A DNA stretch of 64,000 nt from Bugula neritina (lineage: Eukaryota > Bryozoa > Gymnolaemata > Cheilostomatida > Bugulidae): the NCBI GenBank assembly GCA_964035545.1, contig OZ037771.1, forward strand, positions 9,927,408 to 9,991,407, written 5' to 3'. Both the position numbers and the translations under genes were made by a program. Positions 30,153-48,228 of this stretch are shown in pieces (positions within the stretch are counted from its first letter, which is position 1; each line of letters begins with the position of its first letter). The notes under the pieces are model-generated. The model had not been told where the DNA came from, did no database searches, and saw only the letters and a program-made list of their open reading frames with translations.

Positions 30153-33100
30153 TCAACTCACTGAAGTATAGTGTAATATACGGAAATGTACTGTAACATA
30201 CTGATATTTACTGTAACACACTGAAATATACTGCAACATACTGAAATGCACTGTAACATACCGAAATAAACTGCAACATAATGCAACATACTGAATTACA
30301 CTGTAACATACTAAAATACACTGCAACATTCTGCAACATACTTCAACGTACTGAAAGACACTGTAACATAATGAAATACACTGCAACACATTGAAATATA
30401 CCGCAACAGACTGGAATATACTGCAACACGTCCAAGTACATCGTAATATACGGACATGTACTGTAACATACTGGAACATACTGAAACATACTGCAACACT
30501 CTGAAGTACACTGTAAAATATTGAAATACACTGCAACAAACTGCAACATACTGCAGTACACTGTACATATTGAAAAACACTGCAACACACTGAAATATAC
30601 TGCAACACACTGAAATATACTGCAAAATACTGAATTATACTTCAACATACTGCAACATACTGAAAGACACTACAACTCACTGAAGTATAGTGCAATATAC
30701 AGAAATGTACTCTAACATACTGATATTTAATGTTACACACTGAAATATACTACAACATACTGAAATACGCTGCAACATACCGAAATAAGCTGCAACATAC
30801 TGCAACATACCGAAATACACTGTAACATGATGTAGTACACTGCAACACATTGAAATATACTGCAACAAACTGAAATATACTGCAACATACTGAAATGTAC
30901 TGCAACATACTGAAATACATTGCAACATATCGAAGTATGTTGTAATAAACGGCCATGTACTGTAACATACTGAAACACACTGAAACATACTGAAACATAC
31001 TGAAACATACTGAAACATACTGAAATACACTGCAACATACTGAAACATACTGTAACATTATGAAATACACTGCAACACATTGAAATATACTGCAACAAAC
31101 TGAAATATACTGCAACATACTAAAACAGACTGCAACATACTGAAATACATTGCAACATATCGAAGTATATCGTAATATACGGACATGTACTGAAACAAAC
31201 TGAAACATACTGAAACATACTGAGATACACTGCAACATACTGCAACATACTGAAATACACTGTAACATGATGAAATACACTGCAACACATTGAAATATAC
31301 TGCAACAAACTGAAATATCCTGCAACATACTGAAACGTACTGCAACATACTGAAATACACCGTAACATACTCAAATACACTGCAACATTCTGCAACATAT
31401 TGAAATACACTGCAACACACTGAAATATACTGCAACACACTGAAATATACTGAAACATACTGAAATATACTGAAATGTACTGAAATAGACTGTAACACAT
31501 TGAAAAATACTGCAACATACTGAAAGACACTTCAATTCACTGAGGTATAGTGTAATATACGGAAATGTACTGTAACATACTGATATTTACTGTAACACAC
31601 TGAAATATACTGCAACATACTGAAATACACTGTAACATACTCAAATACACTGCAACATTCTGCAACATATTGAAATACACTGCAACACACTGAAATATAC
31701 TGCAACACACTGAAATATACTGCAAAATACTGAAATATACTTCAACATACTGCAACATACTGAAAGACACTACAACTCACTGAAGTATAGTGCAATATAC
31801 AGAAATGTACTCTAACATACTGATATTTAATGTTACACACTGAAATATACTACAACATACTGAAATACACTGTAACATACCGAAATAAGCTGCAACATAC
31901 TGCAACATACTGAAATACACTGTAACATGATGAAGTACACTGCAACACATTGAAATACACTGCAACAAACTGAAATATACTGCAACATACTGAAACGTAC
32001 TGCAACATAGTGAAATACATTGCAACATATCGAAGTATATCGTAATAAACGGACATGTACTGTAACATACTGAAACACACTGAAACATACTGAAACATAC
32101 TGAAATACACTGTAACATACTCAAATACACTGCAACATTCTGCAACATATTGAAATATACTGCAACACACTGAAATATACTGCAACACATCCAAGTACAT
32201 CGTAATATACGGACATGTACTGTAACATACTGGAACATACTGAAACATACTGCAACCTTCTGAAGTACACTGTAAAATATTGAAATACACCGCAACAAAC
32301 TGCAACATACTGAAGTACACTGTACATATTGAAAAACGCTGCAACACACTGAAATATACTGCAACAAACTGAAATATACTGCAACATACTAAAACAGACT
32401 GCAACATACTGAAATACATTGCAACATATCGAAGTATATCGTAATATACGGACATGTACTGAAACATACTGAAACATACTGAAACATACTGAGATACACT
32501 GCAACATACTGCAACATACTGAAATACACTGTAACATGATGAAATACACTGCAACACATTGAAATATACTGCAACAAACTGAAATATCCTGCAACATACT
32601 GAAACGTACTGCAACATACTGAAATACATTGCAACATATCGAAGTATATCGTAATATACGGACATGTACTGAAACATACTGAAACATACTGAAACATACT
32701 GAGATACACTGCAACATACTGCAACATACTGAAATATACTGTAACACATTGAAAAATACTGCAACATACTGAAAGACACTTCAACTCACTGAAGTATAGT
32801 GTAATATACGGAAATGTACTGTAACATACTGATAATTACTGCAACACACTGAAATATACTGCAACATACTGAAATACACTGTAACATAATGAAATACACT
32901 GCAACATACTGCAACATACTGAAGTACGCTGTAAAATATTAAAATACACTGCAACACATTCGAATATACTGCAACACACTGAAATATACTGTACCATACT
33001 GAAACATGAGCAATATACTAAAAGATGCCTCAACATACTCAAATACACTGCAAGAAACTGCAACATACGTAAATGCACTGTAACATACTGAAATACACTG

Positions 33101-36100
33101 AAACATACTGCAACATACAGAAGTACACTGTAAAATATTCAAATACACTGCAACACATTGAAATACACTGCAACACACTGAAATATACTGCAACATACTG
33201 AAATGTACTTCAACATAATGAAAAACACTGCAACATATCAAAGTATATCGTAATATACAGACATGTACTGTAACATACTGTTACTTACTGAAATACACTG
33301 CAACAAACTGTAACATACTGAAACACACTGAAACATACTGAAACATACTGAAACATACTGTAACATACTGAAACACACTGAAACATACTGAAACATACTG
33401 AGACATACTGAAATACACTGCAACATACTGCAACATACTGAAATATACTGAAATATACTGAAATACACTGTAACACTTTGAAAAATACCGCAACATACTG
33501 AAAGACACTTCAACTCACTGACGTATAGTGTAATATACGGAAATGTACTGTAACATACTGATATTTACTGTAACACACTGAAATATACTGCAACATACTG
33601 AAATACACTGTTACATGCCAAAATAAACTGCAACATACTGCAACATACTGAAATACACTGTAACATACTCAAATACACTGCAACATTCTGCAACATATTG
33701 AAATATACTGCAACACACTGAAATATACTGCAACACATCCAAGTAGACTGTAATATAAGGACATGTACTGTAACATACTGAAACAAAATGAAATATACTG
33801 TAACACTCTGGGTAATACTGCAAAATGCTGAAATATACTGTAACACAGTGAAGTATACTGCAAAATTCTGAAACATACTGCAACATACTAAAACATGAGC
33901 AATATACTGAAAAATGCCTCAGCATACTCAAATATACTGCAAGATGCTGCAACATACGTAAATACACTGTAACATACTGAAATACACTGCAACATACTGC
34001 AGCATACTGAAGTACACTGTAAAATATTGAAATACACTGCAACACATTGGAATATACTGCAACACACTGAAATATACTGCAACATACTGAAATATACTGC
34101 AACATACTGCAACATACTGAAGTGCACTGTAACATACTGTAACTTACTGAAATACACTGCAACAAACTGTAACATACTGAAACACACTGAAACATACTGA
34201 AACATACTGAAACATACTGCAACATACTGAAACACACTGAAACATACTGAAACATACTGAGACATACTGAAATACACTGCAACATACTGAAACATACTGA
34301 AATATACTGAAATATACTGAAATACGCTGTAACACATTGAAAAATACTGCAACATACTGAAAGACACTTCAACTCACTGAAGTATAGTGTAATATACGGA
34401 AATGTACTGTAACATACTGATATTTACTGTAACACACTGAAATATACTGCAACATACTGAAATGCACTGTAACATACCGAAATAAACTGCAACATAATGC
34501 AACATACTGAATTACACTGTAACATACTAAAATACACTGCAACATTCTGCAACATCCTTCAACGTACTGAAAGACACTGTAACATAATGAAATACACTGC
34601 AACACATTGAAATATACCGCAACAGACTGGAATATACTGCAACACGTCCAAGTACATCGTAATATACGGACATGTACTGTAACATACTGGAACATACTGA
34701 AACATACTGCAACACTCTGAAGTACACTGTAAAATATTGAAATACACTGCAACAAACTGCAACATACTGCAGTACACTGTACATATTGAAAAACACTGCA
34801 ACACACTGAAATATACTGCAACACACTGAAATATACTGCAAAATACTGAATTATACTTCAACATACTGCAACATACTGAAAGACACTACAACTCACTGAA
34901 GTATAGTGCAATATACAGAAATGTACTCTAACATACTGATATTTAATGTTACACACTGAAATATACTACAACATACTGAAATACGCTGCAACATACCGAA
35001 ATAAGCTGCAACATACTGCAACATACTGAAATACACTGTAACATGATGTAGTACACTGCAACACATTGAAATATACTGCAACAAACTGAAATATACTGCA
35101 ACATACTGAAATGTACTGCAACATACTGAAATACATTGCAACATATCGAAGTATATTGTAATAAACGGCCATGTACTGTAACATACTGAAACACACTGAA
35201 ACATACTGAAACATACTGAAACATACTGAAACATACTGAAATACACTGCAACATACTGAAACATACTGTAACATTATGAAATACACTGCAAGACATTGAA
35301 ATATACTGCAACAAACTGAAATATACTGCAACATACTAAAACAGACTGCAACATACTGAAATACATTGCAACATATCGAAGTATATCGTAATATACGGAC
35401 ATGTACTGAAACAAACTGAAACATACTGAAACATACTGAGATACACTGCAACATACTGCAACATACTGAAATACACTGTAACATGATGAAATACACTGCA
35501 ACACATTGAAATATACTGCAACAAACTGAAATATCCTGCAACATACTGAAACGTACTGCAACATACTGAAATACACTGTAACATACTCAAATACACTGCA
35601 ACATTCTGCAACATATTGAAATACACTGCAACACACTGAAATATACTGCAACACACTGAAATATACTGAAACATACTGAAATATACTGAAATGTACTGAA
35701 ATAGACTGTAACACATTGAAAAATACTGCAACATACTGAAAGACACTTCAATTCACTGAGGTATAGTGTAATATACGGAAATGTACTGTAACATACTGAT
35801 ATTTACTGTAACACACTGAAATATACTGCAACATACTGAAATACACTGTAACATACTCAAATACACTGCAACATTCTGCAACATATTGAAATACACTGCA
35901 ACACGCTGAAATATACTGCAACACACTGAAATATACTGCAAAATACTGAAATATACTTCAACATACTGCAACATACTGAAAGACACTACAACTCACTGAA
36001 GTATAGTGCAATATACAGAAATGTACTCTAACATACTGATATTTAATGTTACACACTGAAATATACTACAACATACTGAAATACACTGTAACATACCGAA

Positions 36101-38297
36101 ATAAGCTGCAACATACTGCAACATACTGAAATACACTGTAACATGATGAAGTACACTGCAACACATTGAAATACACTGCAACAAACTGAAATATACTGCA
36201 ACATACTGAAACGTACTGCAACATAGTGAAATACATTGCAACATATCGAAGTATATCGTAATAAACGGACATGTACTGTAACATACTGAAACACACTGAA
36301 ACATACTGAAATACTGAAATACACTGTAACATACTCAAATACACTGCAACATTCTGCAACATATTGAAATATACTGCAACACACTGAAATATACTGCAAC
36401 ACATCCAAGTACAACGTAATATACGGACATGTACTGTAACATACTGGAACATACTGAAACATACTGCAACCTTCTGAAGTACACTGTAAAATATTGAAAT
36501 ACACCGCAACAAACTGCAACATACTGAAGTACACTGTACATATTGAAAAACGCTGCAACACACTGAAATATACTGCAACAAACTGAAATATACTGCAACA
36601 TACTAAAACAGACTGCAACATACTGAAATACATTGCAACATATCGAAGTATATCGTAATATACGGACATGTACTGAAACATACTGAAACATACTGAAACA
36701 TACTGAGATACACTGCAACATACTGCAACATACTGAAATACACTGTAACATGATGAAATACACTGCAACACATTGAAATATACTGCAACAAACTGAAATA
36801 TCCTGCAACATACTGAAACGTACTGCAACATACTGAAATACATTGCAACATATCGAAGTATATCGTAATATACGGACATGTACTGAAACATACTGAAACA
36901 TACTGAAACATACTGAGATACACTGCAACATACTGCAACATACTGAAATATACTGTAACACATTGAAAAATACTGCAACATACTGAAAGACACTTCAACT
37001 CACTGAAGTATAGTGTAATATACGGAAATGTACTGTAACATACTGATAATTACTGCAACACACTGAAATATACTGCAACATACTGAAATACACTGTAACA
37101 TAATGAAATACACTGCAACATACTGCAACATACTGAAGTACGCTGTAAAATATTAAAATACACTGCAACACATTCGAATATACTGCAACACACTGAAATA
37201 TACTGTACCATACTGAAACATGAGCAATATACTAAAAGATGCCTCAACATACTCAAATACACTGCAAGAAACTGCAACATACGTAAATGCACTGTAACAT
37301 ACTGAAATACACTGAAACATACTGCAACATACAGAAGTACACTGTAAAATATTCAAATACACTGCAACACATTGAAATACACTGCAACACACTGAAATAT
37401 ACTGCAACATACTGAAATGTACTTCAACATAATGAAAAACACTGCAACATATCAAAGTATATCGTAATATACAGACATGTACTGTAACATACTGTTACTT
37501 ACTGAAATACACTGCAACAAACTGTAACATACTGAAACACACTGAAACATACTGAAACATACTGAAACATACTGTAACATACTGAAACACACTGAAACAT
37601 ACTGAAACATACTGAGACATACTGAAATACACTGCAACATACTGCAACATACTGAAATATACTGAAATATACTGAAATACACTGTAACACATTGAAAAAT
37701 ACCGCAACATACTGAAAGACACTTCAACTCACTGACGTATAGTGTAATATACGGAAATGTAGTGTAACATACTGATATTTACTGTAACACACTGAAATAT
37801 ACTGCAACATACTGAAATACACTGTAACATACTCAAATACACTGCAACATAATGCAACATACTGAATTACACTGTAACATACTAAAATACACTGCAACAT
37901 TCTGCAACATACTTCAACGTACTGAAAGACACTGTAACATAATGAAATACACTGCAACACATTGAAATATACCGCAACAGACTGGAATATACTGCAACAC
38001 GTCCAAGTACATCGTAATATACGGACATGTACTGTAACATACTGGAACATACTGAAACATACTGCAACACTCTGAAGTACACTGTAAAATATTGAAATAC
38101 ACTGCAACAAACTGCAACATACTGCAGTACACTGTACATATTGAAAAACACTGCAACACACTGAAATATACTGCAACACACTGAAATATACTGCAAAATA
38201 CTGAATTATACTTCAACATACTGCAACATACTGAAAGACACTACAACTCACTGAAGTATAGTGCAATATACAGAAATGTACTCTAACATACTGATAT
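30153..38297. repeat. ~4216-bp higher-order repeat, nearly two copies
   Basis: Positions 30153, 30311, 31120 and 31537 correspond to 34369, 34527, 35336 and 35753, an offset of 4216. After a 2-bp deletion near 36310 the offset becomes 4214 (32121 to 36335, 33238 to 37452). The two copies differ by only scattered single bases. The second copy is followed from about 37724 by a block equivalent to its own beginning (offset 3355 from 34369), showing a further rearrangement in the array. The end point is approximate. Confidence 0.82.
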
Positions 38298-39101
38298 TTA
38301 CTGTAACACACTGAAATATACTGCAACATACTGAAATACACTGTTACATGCCAAAATAAACTGCAACATACTGCAACATACTGAAATACACTGTAACATA
38401 CTCAAATACACTGCAACATTCTGCAACATATTGAAATATACTGCAACACACTGAAATATACTGCAACACATCCAAGTAGACTGTAATATAAGGACATGTA
38501 CTGTAACATACTGAAACAAAATGAAATATACTGTAACACTCTGGGTAATACTGCAAAATGCTGAAATATACTGTAACACAGTGAAGTATACTGCAAAATT
38601 CTGAAACATACTGCAACATACTAAAACATGAGCAATATACTGAAAAATGCCTCAGCATACTCAAATATACTGCAAGATGCTGCAACATACGTAAATACAC
38701 TGTAACATACTGAAATACACTGCAACATACTGCAGCATACTGAAGTACACTGTAAAATATTGAAATACACTGCAACACATTGGAATATACTGCAACACAC
38801 TGAAATATACTGCAACATACTGAAATATACTGCAACATACTGCAACATACTGAAGTGCACTGTAACATACTGTAACTTACTGAAATACACTGCAACAAAC
38901 TGTAACATACTGAAACACACTGAAACATACTGAAACATACTGAAACATACTGCAACATACTGAAACACACTGAAACATACTGAAACATACTGAGACATAC
39001 TGAAATGCACTGCAACATACTGAAACATACTGAAATATACTGAAATATACTGAAATACGCTGTAACACATTGAAAAATACTGCAACATACTGAAAGACAC
39101 T

Positions 39102-42100
39102 TCAACTCACTGAAGTATAGTGTAATATACGGAAATGTACTGTAACATACTGATATTTACTGTAACACACTGAAATATACTGCAACATACTGAAATGCAC
39201 TGTAACATACCGAAATAAACTGCAACATAATGCAACATACTGAATTACACCGTAACATACTAAAATACACTGCAACATTCTGCAACATACTTCAACGTAC
39301 TGAAAGACACTGTAACATAATGAAATACACTGCAACACATTGAAATATACCGCAACAGACTGGAATATACTGCAACACGTCCAAGTACATCGTAATATAC
39401 GGACATGTACTGTAACATACTGGAACATACTGAAACATACTGCAACACTCTGAAGTACACTGTAAAATATTGAAATACACTGCAACAAACTGCAACATAC
39501 TGCAGTACACTGTACATATTGAAAAACACTGCAACACACTGAAATATACTGCAACACACTGAAATATACTGCAAAATACTGAATTATACTTCAACATACT
39601 GCAACATACTGAAAGACACTACAACTCACTGAAGTATAGTGCAATATACAGAAATGTACTCTAACATACTGATATTTAATGTTACACACTGAAATATACT
39701 ACAACATACTGAAATACGCTGCAACATACCGAAATAAGCTGCAACATACTGCAACATACTGAAATACACTGTAACATGATGTAGTACACTGCAACACATT
39801 GAAATATACTGCAACAAACTGAAATATACTGCAACATACTGAAATGTACTGCAACATACTGAAATACATTGCAACATATCGAAGTATATTGTAATAAACG
39901 GCCATGTACTGTAACATACTGAAACACACTGAAACATACTGAAACATACTGAAACATACTGAAACATACTGAAATACACTGCAACATACTGAAACATACT
40001 GTAACATTATGAAATACACTGCAACACATTGAAATATACTGCAACAAACTGAAAAATACTGCAACATACTAAAACAGACTGCAACATACTGAAATACATT
40101 GCAACATATCGAAGTATATCGTAATATACGGACATGTACTGAAACAAACTGAAACATGCTGAAACATACTGAGATACACTGCAACATACTGCAACATACT
40201 GAAATACACTGTAACATGATGAAATACACTGCAACACATTGAAATATACTGCAACAAACTGAAATATCCTGCAACATACTGAAACGTACTGCAACATACT
40301 GAAATACACTGTAACATACTCAAATACACTGCAACATTCTGCAACATATTGAAATACACTGCAACACACTGAAATAAACTGCAACACACTGAAATATACT
40401 GAAACATACTGAAATATACTGAAATGTACTGAAATAGACTGTAACACATTGAAAAATACTGCAACATACTGAAAGACACTTCAATTCACTGAGGTATAGT
40501 GTAATATACGGAAATGTACTGTAACATACTGATATTTACTGTAACACACTGAAATATACTGCAACATACTGAAATACACTGTAACATACTCAAATACACT
40601 GCAACATTCTGCAACATATTGAAATACACTGCAACACACTGAAATATACTGCAACATACTGAAATACACTGTAACATAATGAAATACACTGCAACATACT
40701 GCAACATACTGAAGTACGCTGTAAAATATTAAAATACACTGCAACACATTCGAATATACTGCAACACACTGAAATATACTGTACCATACTGAAACATGAG
40801 CAATATACTAAAAGATGCCTCAACATACTCAAATACACTGCAAGAAACTGCAACATACGTAAATGCACTGTAACATACTGAAATACACTGAAACATACTG
40901 CAACATACAGAAGTACACTGTAAAATATTCAAATACACTGCAACACATTGAAATACACTGCAACACACTGAAATATACTGCAACATACTGAAATGTACTT
41001 CAACATAATGAAAAACACTGCAACATATCAAAGTATATCGTAATATACAGACATGTACTGTAACATACTGTTACTTACTGAAATACACTGCAACAAACTG
41101 TAACATACTGAAACACACTGAAACATACTGAAACATACTGAAACATACTGTAACATACTGAAACACACTGAAACATACTGAAACATACTGAGACATACTG
41201 AAATACACTGCAACATACTGCAACATACTGAAATATACTGAAATATACTGAAATACACTGTAACACATTGAAAAATACCGCAACATACTGAAAGACACTT
41301 CAACTCACTGACGTATAGTGTAATATACGGAAATGTAGTGTAACATACTGATATTTACTGTAACACACTGAAATATACTGCAACATACTGAAATACACTG
41401 TAACATACTCAAATACACTGCAACATAATGCAACATACTGAATTACACTGTAACATACTAAAATACACTGCAACATTCTGCAACATACTTCAACGTACTG
41501 AAAGACACTGTAACATAATGAAATACACTGCAACACATTGAAATATACCGCAACAGACTGGAATATACTGCAACACGTCCAAGTACATCGTAATATACGG
41601 ACATGTACTGTAACATACTGGAACATACTGAAACATACTGCAACACTCTGAAGTACACTGTAAAATATTGAAATACACTGCAACAAACTGCAACATACTG
41701 CAGTACACTGTACATATTGAAAAACACTGCAACACACTGAAATATACTGCAACACACTGAAATATACTGCAAAATACTGAATTATACTTCAACATACTGC
41801 AACATACTGAAAGACACTACAACTCACTGAAGTATAGTGCAATATACAGAAATGTACTCTAACATACTGATATTTAATGTTACACACTGAAATATACTAC
41901 AACATACTGAAATACGCTGCAACATACCGAAATAAGCTGCAACATACTGCAACATACTGAAATACACTGTAACATGATGTAGTACACTGCAACACATTGA
42001 AATATACTGCAACAAACTGAAATATACTGCAACATACTGAAATGTACTGCAACATACTGAAATACATTGCAACATATCGAAGTATATTGTAATAAACGGC

Positions 42101-42840
42101 CATGTACTGTAACATACTGAAACACACTGAAACATACTGAAACATACTGAAACATACTGAAACATACTGAAATACACTGCAACATACTGAAACATACTGT
42201 AACATTATGAAATACACTGCAACACATTGAAATATACTGCAACAAACTGAAATATACTGCAACATACTAAAACAGACTGCAACATACTGAAATACATTGC
42301 AACATATCGAAGTATATCGTAATATACGGACATGTAATGAAACAAACTGAAACATACTGAAACATACTGAGATACACTGCAACATACTGCAACATACTGA
42401 AATACACTGTAACATGATGAAATACACTGCAACACATTGAAATATACTGCAACAAACTGAAATATCCTGCAACATACTGAAACGTACTGCAACATACTGA
42501 AATACACTGTAACATACTCAAATACACTGCAACATTCTGCAACATATTGAAATACACTGCAACACACTGAAATATACTGCAACACACTGAAATATACTGA
42601 AACATACTGAAATATACTGAAATGTACTGAAATAGACTGTAACACATTGAAAAATACTGCAACATACTGAAAGACACTTCAATTCACTGAGGTATAGTGT
42701 AATATACGGAAATGTACTGTAACATACTGATATTTACTGTAACACACTGAAATATACTGCAACATACTGAAATACACTGTAACATACTCAAATACACTGC
42801 AACATTCTGCAACATATTGAAATACACTGCAACACACTGA
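39102..42840. repeat. ~2198-bp offset duplicate block
   Basis: Blocks at 39102, 39260, 39626 and 40069 recur at 41300, 41458, 41824 and 42267, an offset of 2198, and match to about 40640/42840. In addition 37153-38250 matches 40729-41826 at 3576. Together these describe overlapping duplications in which the same starting blocks were copied with different unit lengths. Boundaries are approximate. Confidence 0.75.
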
Positions 42841-45800
42841 AATATACTGCAACACACTGAAATATACTGCAAAATACTGAAATATACTTCAACATACTGC
42901 AACATACTGAAAGACACTACAACTCACTGAAGTATAGTGCAATATACAGAAATGTACTCTAACATACTGATATTTAATGTTACACACTGAAATATACTAC
43001 AACATACTGAAATACACTGTAACATACCGAAATAAGCTGCAACATACTGCAACATACTGAAATACACTGTAACATGATGAAGTACACTGCAACACATTGA
43101 AATACACTGCAACAAACTGAAATATACTGCAACATACTGAAACGTACTGCAACATAGTGAAATACATTGCAACATATCGAAGTATATCGTAATAAACGGA
43201 CATGTACTGTAACATACTGAAACACACTGAAACATACTGAAACATACTGAAATACACTGTAACATACTCAAATACACTGCAACATTCTGCAACATATTGA
43301 AATATACTGCAACACACTGAAATATACTGCAACACATCCAAGTACAACGTAATATACGGACATGTACTGTAACATACTGGAACATACTGAAACATACTGC
43401 AACCTTCTGAAGTACACTGTAAAATATTGAAATACACCGCAACAAACTGCAACATACTGAAGTACACTGTACATATTGAAAAACGCTGCAACACACTGAA
43501 ATATACTGCAACAAACTGAAATATACTGCAACATACTAAAACAGACTGCAACATACTGAAATACATTGCAACATATCGAAGTATATCGTAATATACGGAC
43601 ATGTACTGAAACATACTGAAACATACTGAAACATACTGAGATACATTGCAACATACTGCAACATACTGAAATACACTGTAACATGATGAAATACACTGCA
43701 ACACATTGAAATATACTGCAACAAACTGAAATATCCTGCAACATACTGAAACATACTGCAACATACTGAAATACATTGCAACATATCGAAGTATATCGTA
43801 ATATACGGACATGTACTGAAACATACTGAAACATACTGAAACATACTGAGATACACTGCAACATACTGCAACATACTGAAATATACTGTAACACATTGAA
43901 AAATACTGCAACATACTGAAAGACACTTCAACTCACTGAAGTATAGTGTAATATACGGAAATGTACTGTAACATACTGATAATTACTGCAACACACTGAA
44001 ATATACTGCAACATACTGAAATACACTGTAACATAATGAAATACACTGCAACATACTGCAACATACTGAAGTACGCTGTAAAATATTAAAATACACTGCA
44101 ACACATTCGAATATACTGCAACACACTGAAATATACTGTACCATACTGAAACATGAGCAATATACTAAAAGATGCCTCAACATACTCAAATACACTGCAA
44201 GAAACTGCAACATACGTAAATGCACTGTAACATACTGAAATACACTGAAACATACTGCAACATACAGAAGTACACTGTAAAATATTCAAATACACTGCAA
44301 CACATTGAAATACACTGCAACACACTGAAATATACTGCAACATACTGAAATGTACTTCAACATAATGAAAAACACTGCAACATATCAAAGTATATCGTAA
44401 TATACAGACATGTACTGTAACATACTGTTACTTACTGAAATACACTGCAACAAACTGTAACATACTGAAACACACTGAAACATACTGAAACATACTGAAA
44501 CATACCGTAACATACTGAAACACACTGAAACATACTGAAACATACTGAGACATACTGAAATACACTGCAACATACTGCAACATACTGAAATATACTGAAA
44601 TATACTGAAATACACTGTAACACATTGAAAAATACCGCAACATACTGAAAGACACTTCAACTCACTGACGTATAGTGTAATATACGGAAATGTAGTGTAA
44701 CATACTGATATTTACTGTAACACACTGAAATATACTGCAACATACTGAAATACACTGTAACATACTCAAATACACTGCAACATTCTGCAACATATTGAAA
44801 TACACTGCAACACACTGAAATATACTGCAACACACTGAAATATACTGCAAAATACTGAAATATACTTCAACATACTGCAACATACTGAAAGACACTACAA
44901 CTCACTGAAGTATAGTGCCATATACAGAAATGTACTCTAACATACTGATATTTAATGTTACACACTGAAATATACTACAACATACTGAAATACACTGTAA
45001 CATTCTGCAACATATTGAAATATACTGCAACACACTGAAATATACTGCAACACATCCAAGTACATCGTAATATACGGATATGTACTGTAACATACTGGAA
45101 CATACTGAAACATACTGCAACATTCTGAAGTACACTGTAAAATATTGAAATACACTGCAACAAACTGCAACATACTGAAACATACTGTAACATGATGAAA
45201 AACACTGCAACACATTGAAACATACTGCAACAAACTGAAATATACTGCAACATACTGAAACGTACTGCAACATACTGAAACTAATTGCAACATATCGAAG
45301 TATATCGTAAAATACGGACATGTACTGTAACATACTGAAACACACTGAAACATACTGAAACATACTAAAACATACTGAAACATACTGAGATACACTGCAA
45401 CATACTGCAACATACTGAAATACACTGTAACATGATGAAATACACTGCAACACATTGAAATATACTGCAACAAACTGAAATATACTGCAACATACTGAAA
45501 CGTGCGGCAACATACTGAAATACATTGCAATATATCGAAGTATATCGTAATATACGGACATGTACTGTAACATACTGAAACACACTGAAACATACTGAAA
45601 CATACTGAAATATACTGAAATATACTGAAATACACTGTAACACATTTGAAAAATACTGCAACATACTGAAGGACACTTCAACTCACTGAAGTGTAGTGTA
45701 ATATACAGAAAAGTACTGTAACATACTGAAATACACTGTAACATACCGAAATAAACTGCAACATAATGCAACATACTGAATTACACTGTAACATACTAAA

Positions 45801-48228
45801 ATACACTGCAACATTCTGCAACATACTTCAACGTACTGAAAGACACTGTAACATAATGAATAACACTGCAACACATTGAAATATACCGCAACAGACTGAA
45901 ATATACTGCAACAGATCCAAGTACATCGTAATATACGGACATGTACTGTAACATACTGGAACATACTGAAACATACTGCAACCTTCTAAAGTACACTGTA
46001 AAATATTGAAATACACCGCAACAAACTGCAACATACTGAAGTACACTGTACATATTGAAAAACACTGCAACACACTGAAATATACTGCAAAATACTGAAT
46101 TATACTTCAACATACTGCAACATACTGAAAGACACTACAACTCACTGAAGTATAGTGCAATATACAGAAATGTATTCTAACATACTGATATTTAATGTTA
46201 CACACTGAAATATACTACAACATACTGAAATACACTGCAACATACCGAAATAAGCTGCAACATACTGCAACATCCTGAAATACACTGTAACATGATGTAG
46301 TACACTGCAACACATTGAAATATACTGCAACAAACTGAAATATACTGCAACATACTGAAATGTACTGCAACATACTGCAATACATGGCAACATATCGAAG
46401 TATATCGTAATAAACGGACATGTACTGTAACATACTGAAACACACTGAAACATACTGAAACATACTGAAACATACTGAAACATACTGAAATACACTGCAA
46501 CATACTGCAACATACTGAAACATACTGTAACATTATGAAATACACTGCAACACATTGAAATATACTGCAACAAACTGAAATATACTGCAACACACTAAAA
46601 CGTACTGCAACATACTGAAATACATTGCAACATATCGAAGTATATCGTAATATACGGACATGTACTGAAACATACTGAAACATACTGAAACATACTGAGA
46701 TACACTGCAACATACTGCAACATACTGAAATACACTGTAACATGATGAAATACACTACAACACATTGAAATATACTGCAACAAACTGAAATATACTGCAA
46801 CATACTGAAACGTACTGCAACATACTGAAATACATTGCAACATATCGAAGTATGTCGTAATATACGGACATGTACTGTAACATACTGAAACACACTGAAA
46901 CATACTGAAACATACTGAAATATACTGAAATGTACTGAAATAGACTGTAACACATTGAAAAATACTGCAACATACTGAAAGACACTTCAATTCACTGAGG
47001 TATAGTGTAATATACGGAAATGTACTGTAACATACTGATAATTACTGCAACACACTGAAATATACTGCAACATACTGAAATACACTGTAACATACCGAAA
47101 TAAACTGCAACATAAAGCAACATACTGAATTACACTGTAACATACTAAAATACACTGCAACATTCTGCAACATACTGCAACATCCTGAAATACACTGTAA
47201 CATGATGTAGTACACTGCAACACATTGAAATATACTGCAACAAACTGAAATATACTGCAACATACTGAAATGTACTGCAACATACTGCAATACATGGCAA
47301 CATATCGAAGTATATCGTAATAAACGGACATGTACTGCAACATACTGAAACACACTGAAACATACTGAAACATACTGAGACATACTGAAATACACTGCAA
47401 CATACTGAAACATACTGAAATATACTGAAATATACTGAAATACGCTGTAACACATTGAAAAATACTGCAACATACTGAAAGACACTTCAACTCACTGAAG
47501 TATAGTGTAATATACGGAAATGTACTGTAACATACTGATATTTACTGTAACACACTGAAATATACTGCAACATACTGAAATGCACTGTAACATACCGAAA
47601 TAAACTGCAACATAATGCAACATACTGAATTACACTGTAACATACTAAAATACACTGCAACATTCTGCAACATACTTCAACGTACTGAAAGACACTGTAA
47701 CATAATGAAATACACTGCAACACATTGAAATATACCGCAACAGACTGGAATATACTGCAACACGTCCAAGTACATCGTAATATACGGACATGTACTGTAA
47801 CATACTGGAACATACTGAAACATACTGCAACACTCTGAAGTACACTGTAAAATATTGAAATACACTGCAACAAACTGCAACATACTGCAGTACACTGTAC
47901 ATATTGAAAAACACTGCAACACACTGAAATATACTGCAACACACTGAAATATACTGCAAAATACTGAATTATACTTCAACATACTGCAACATACTGAAAG
48001 ACACTACAACTCACTGAAGTATAGTGCAATATACAGAAATGTACTCTAACATACTGATATTTAATGTTACACACTGAAATATACTACAACATACTGAAAT
48101 ACGCTGCAACATACCGAAATAAGCTGCAACATACTGCAACATACTGAAATACACTGTAACATGATGTAGTACACTGCAACACATTGAAATATACTGCAAC
48201 AAACTGAAATATACTGCAACATACTGAA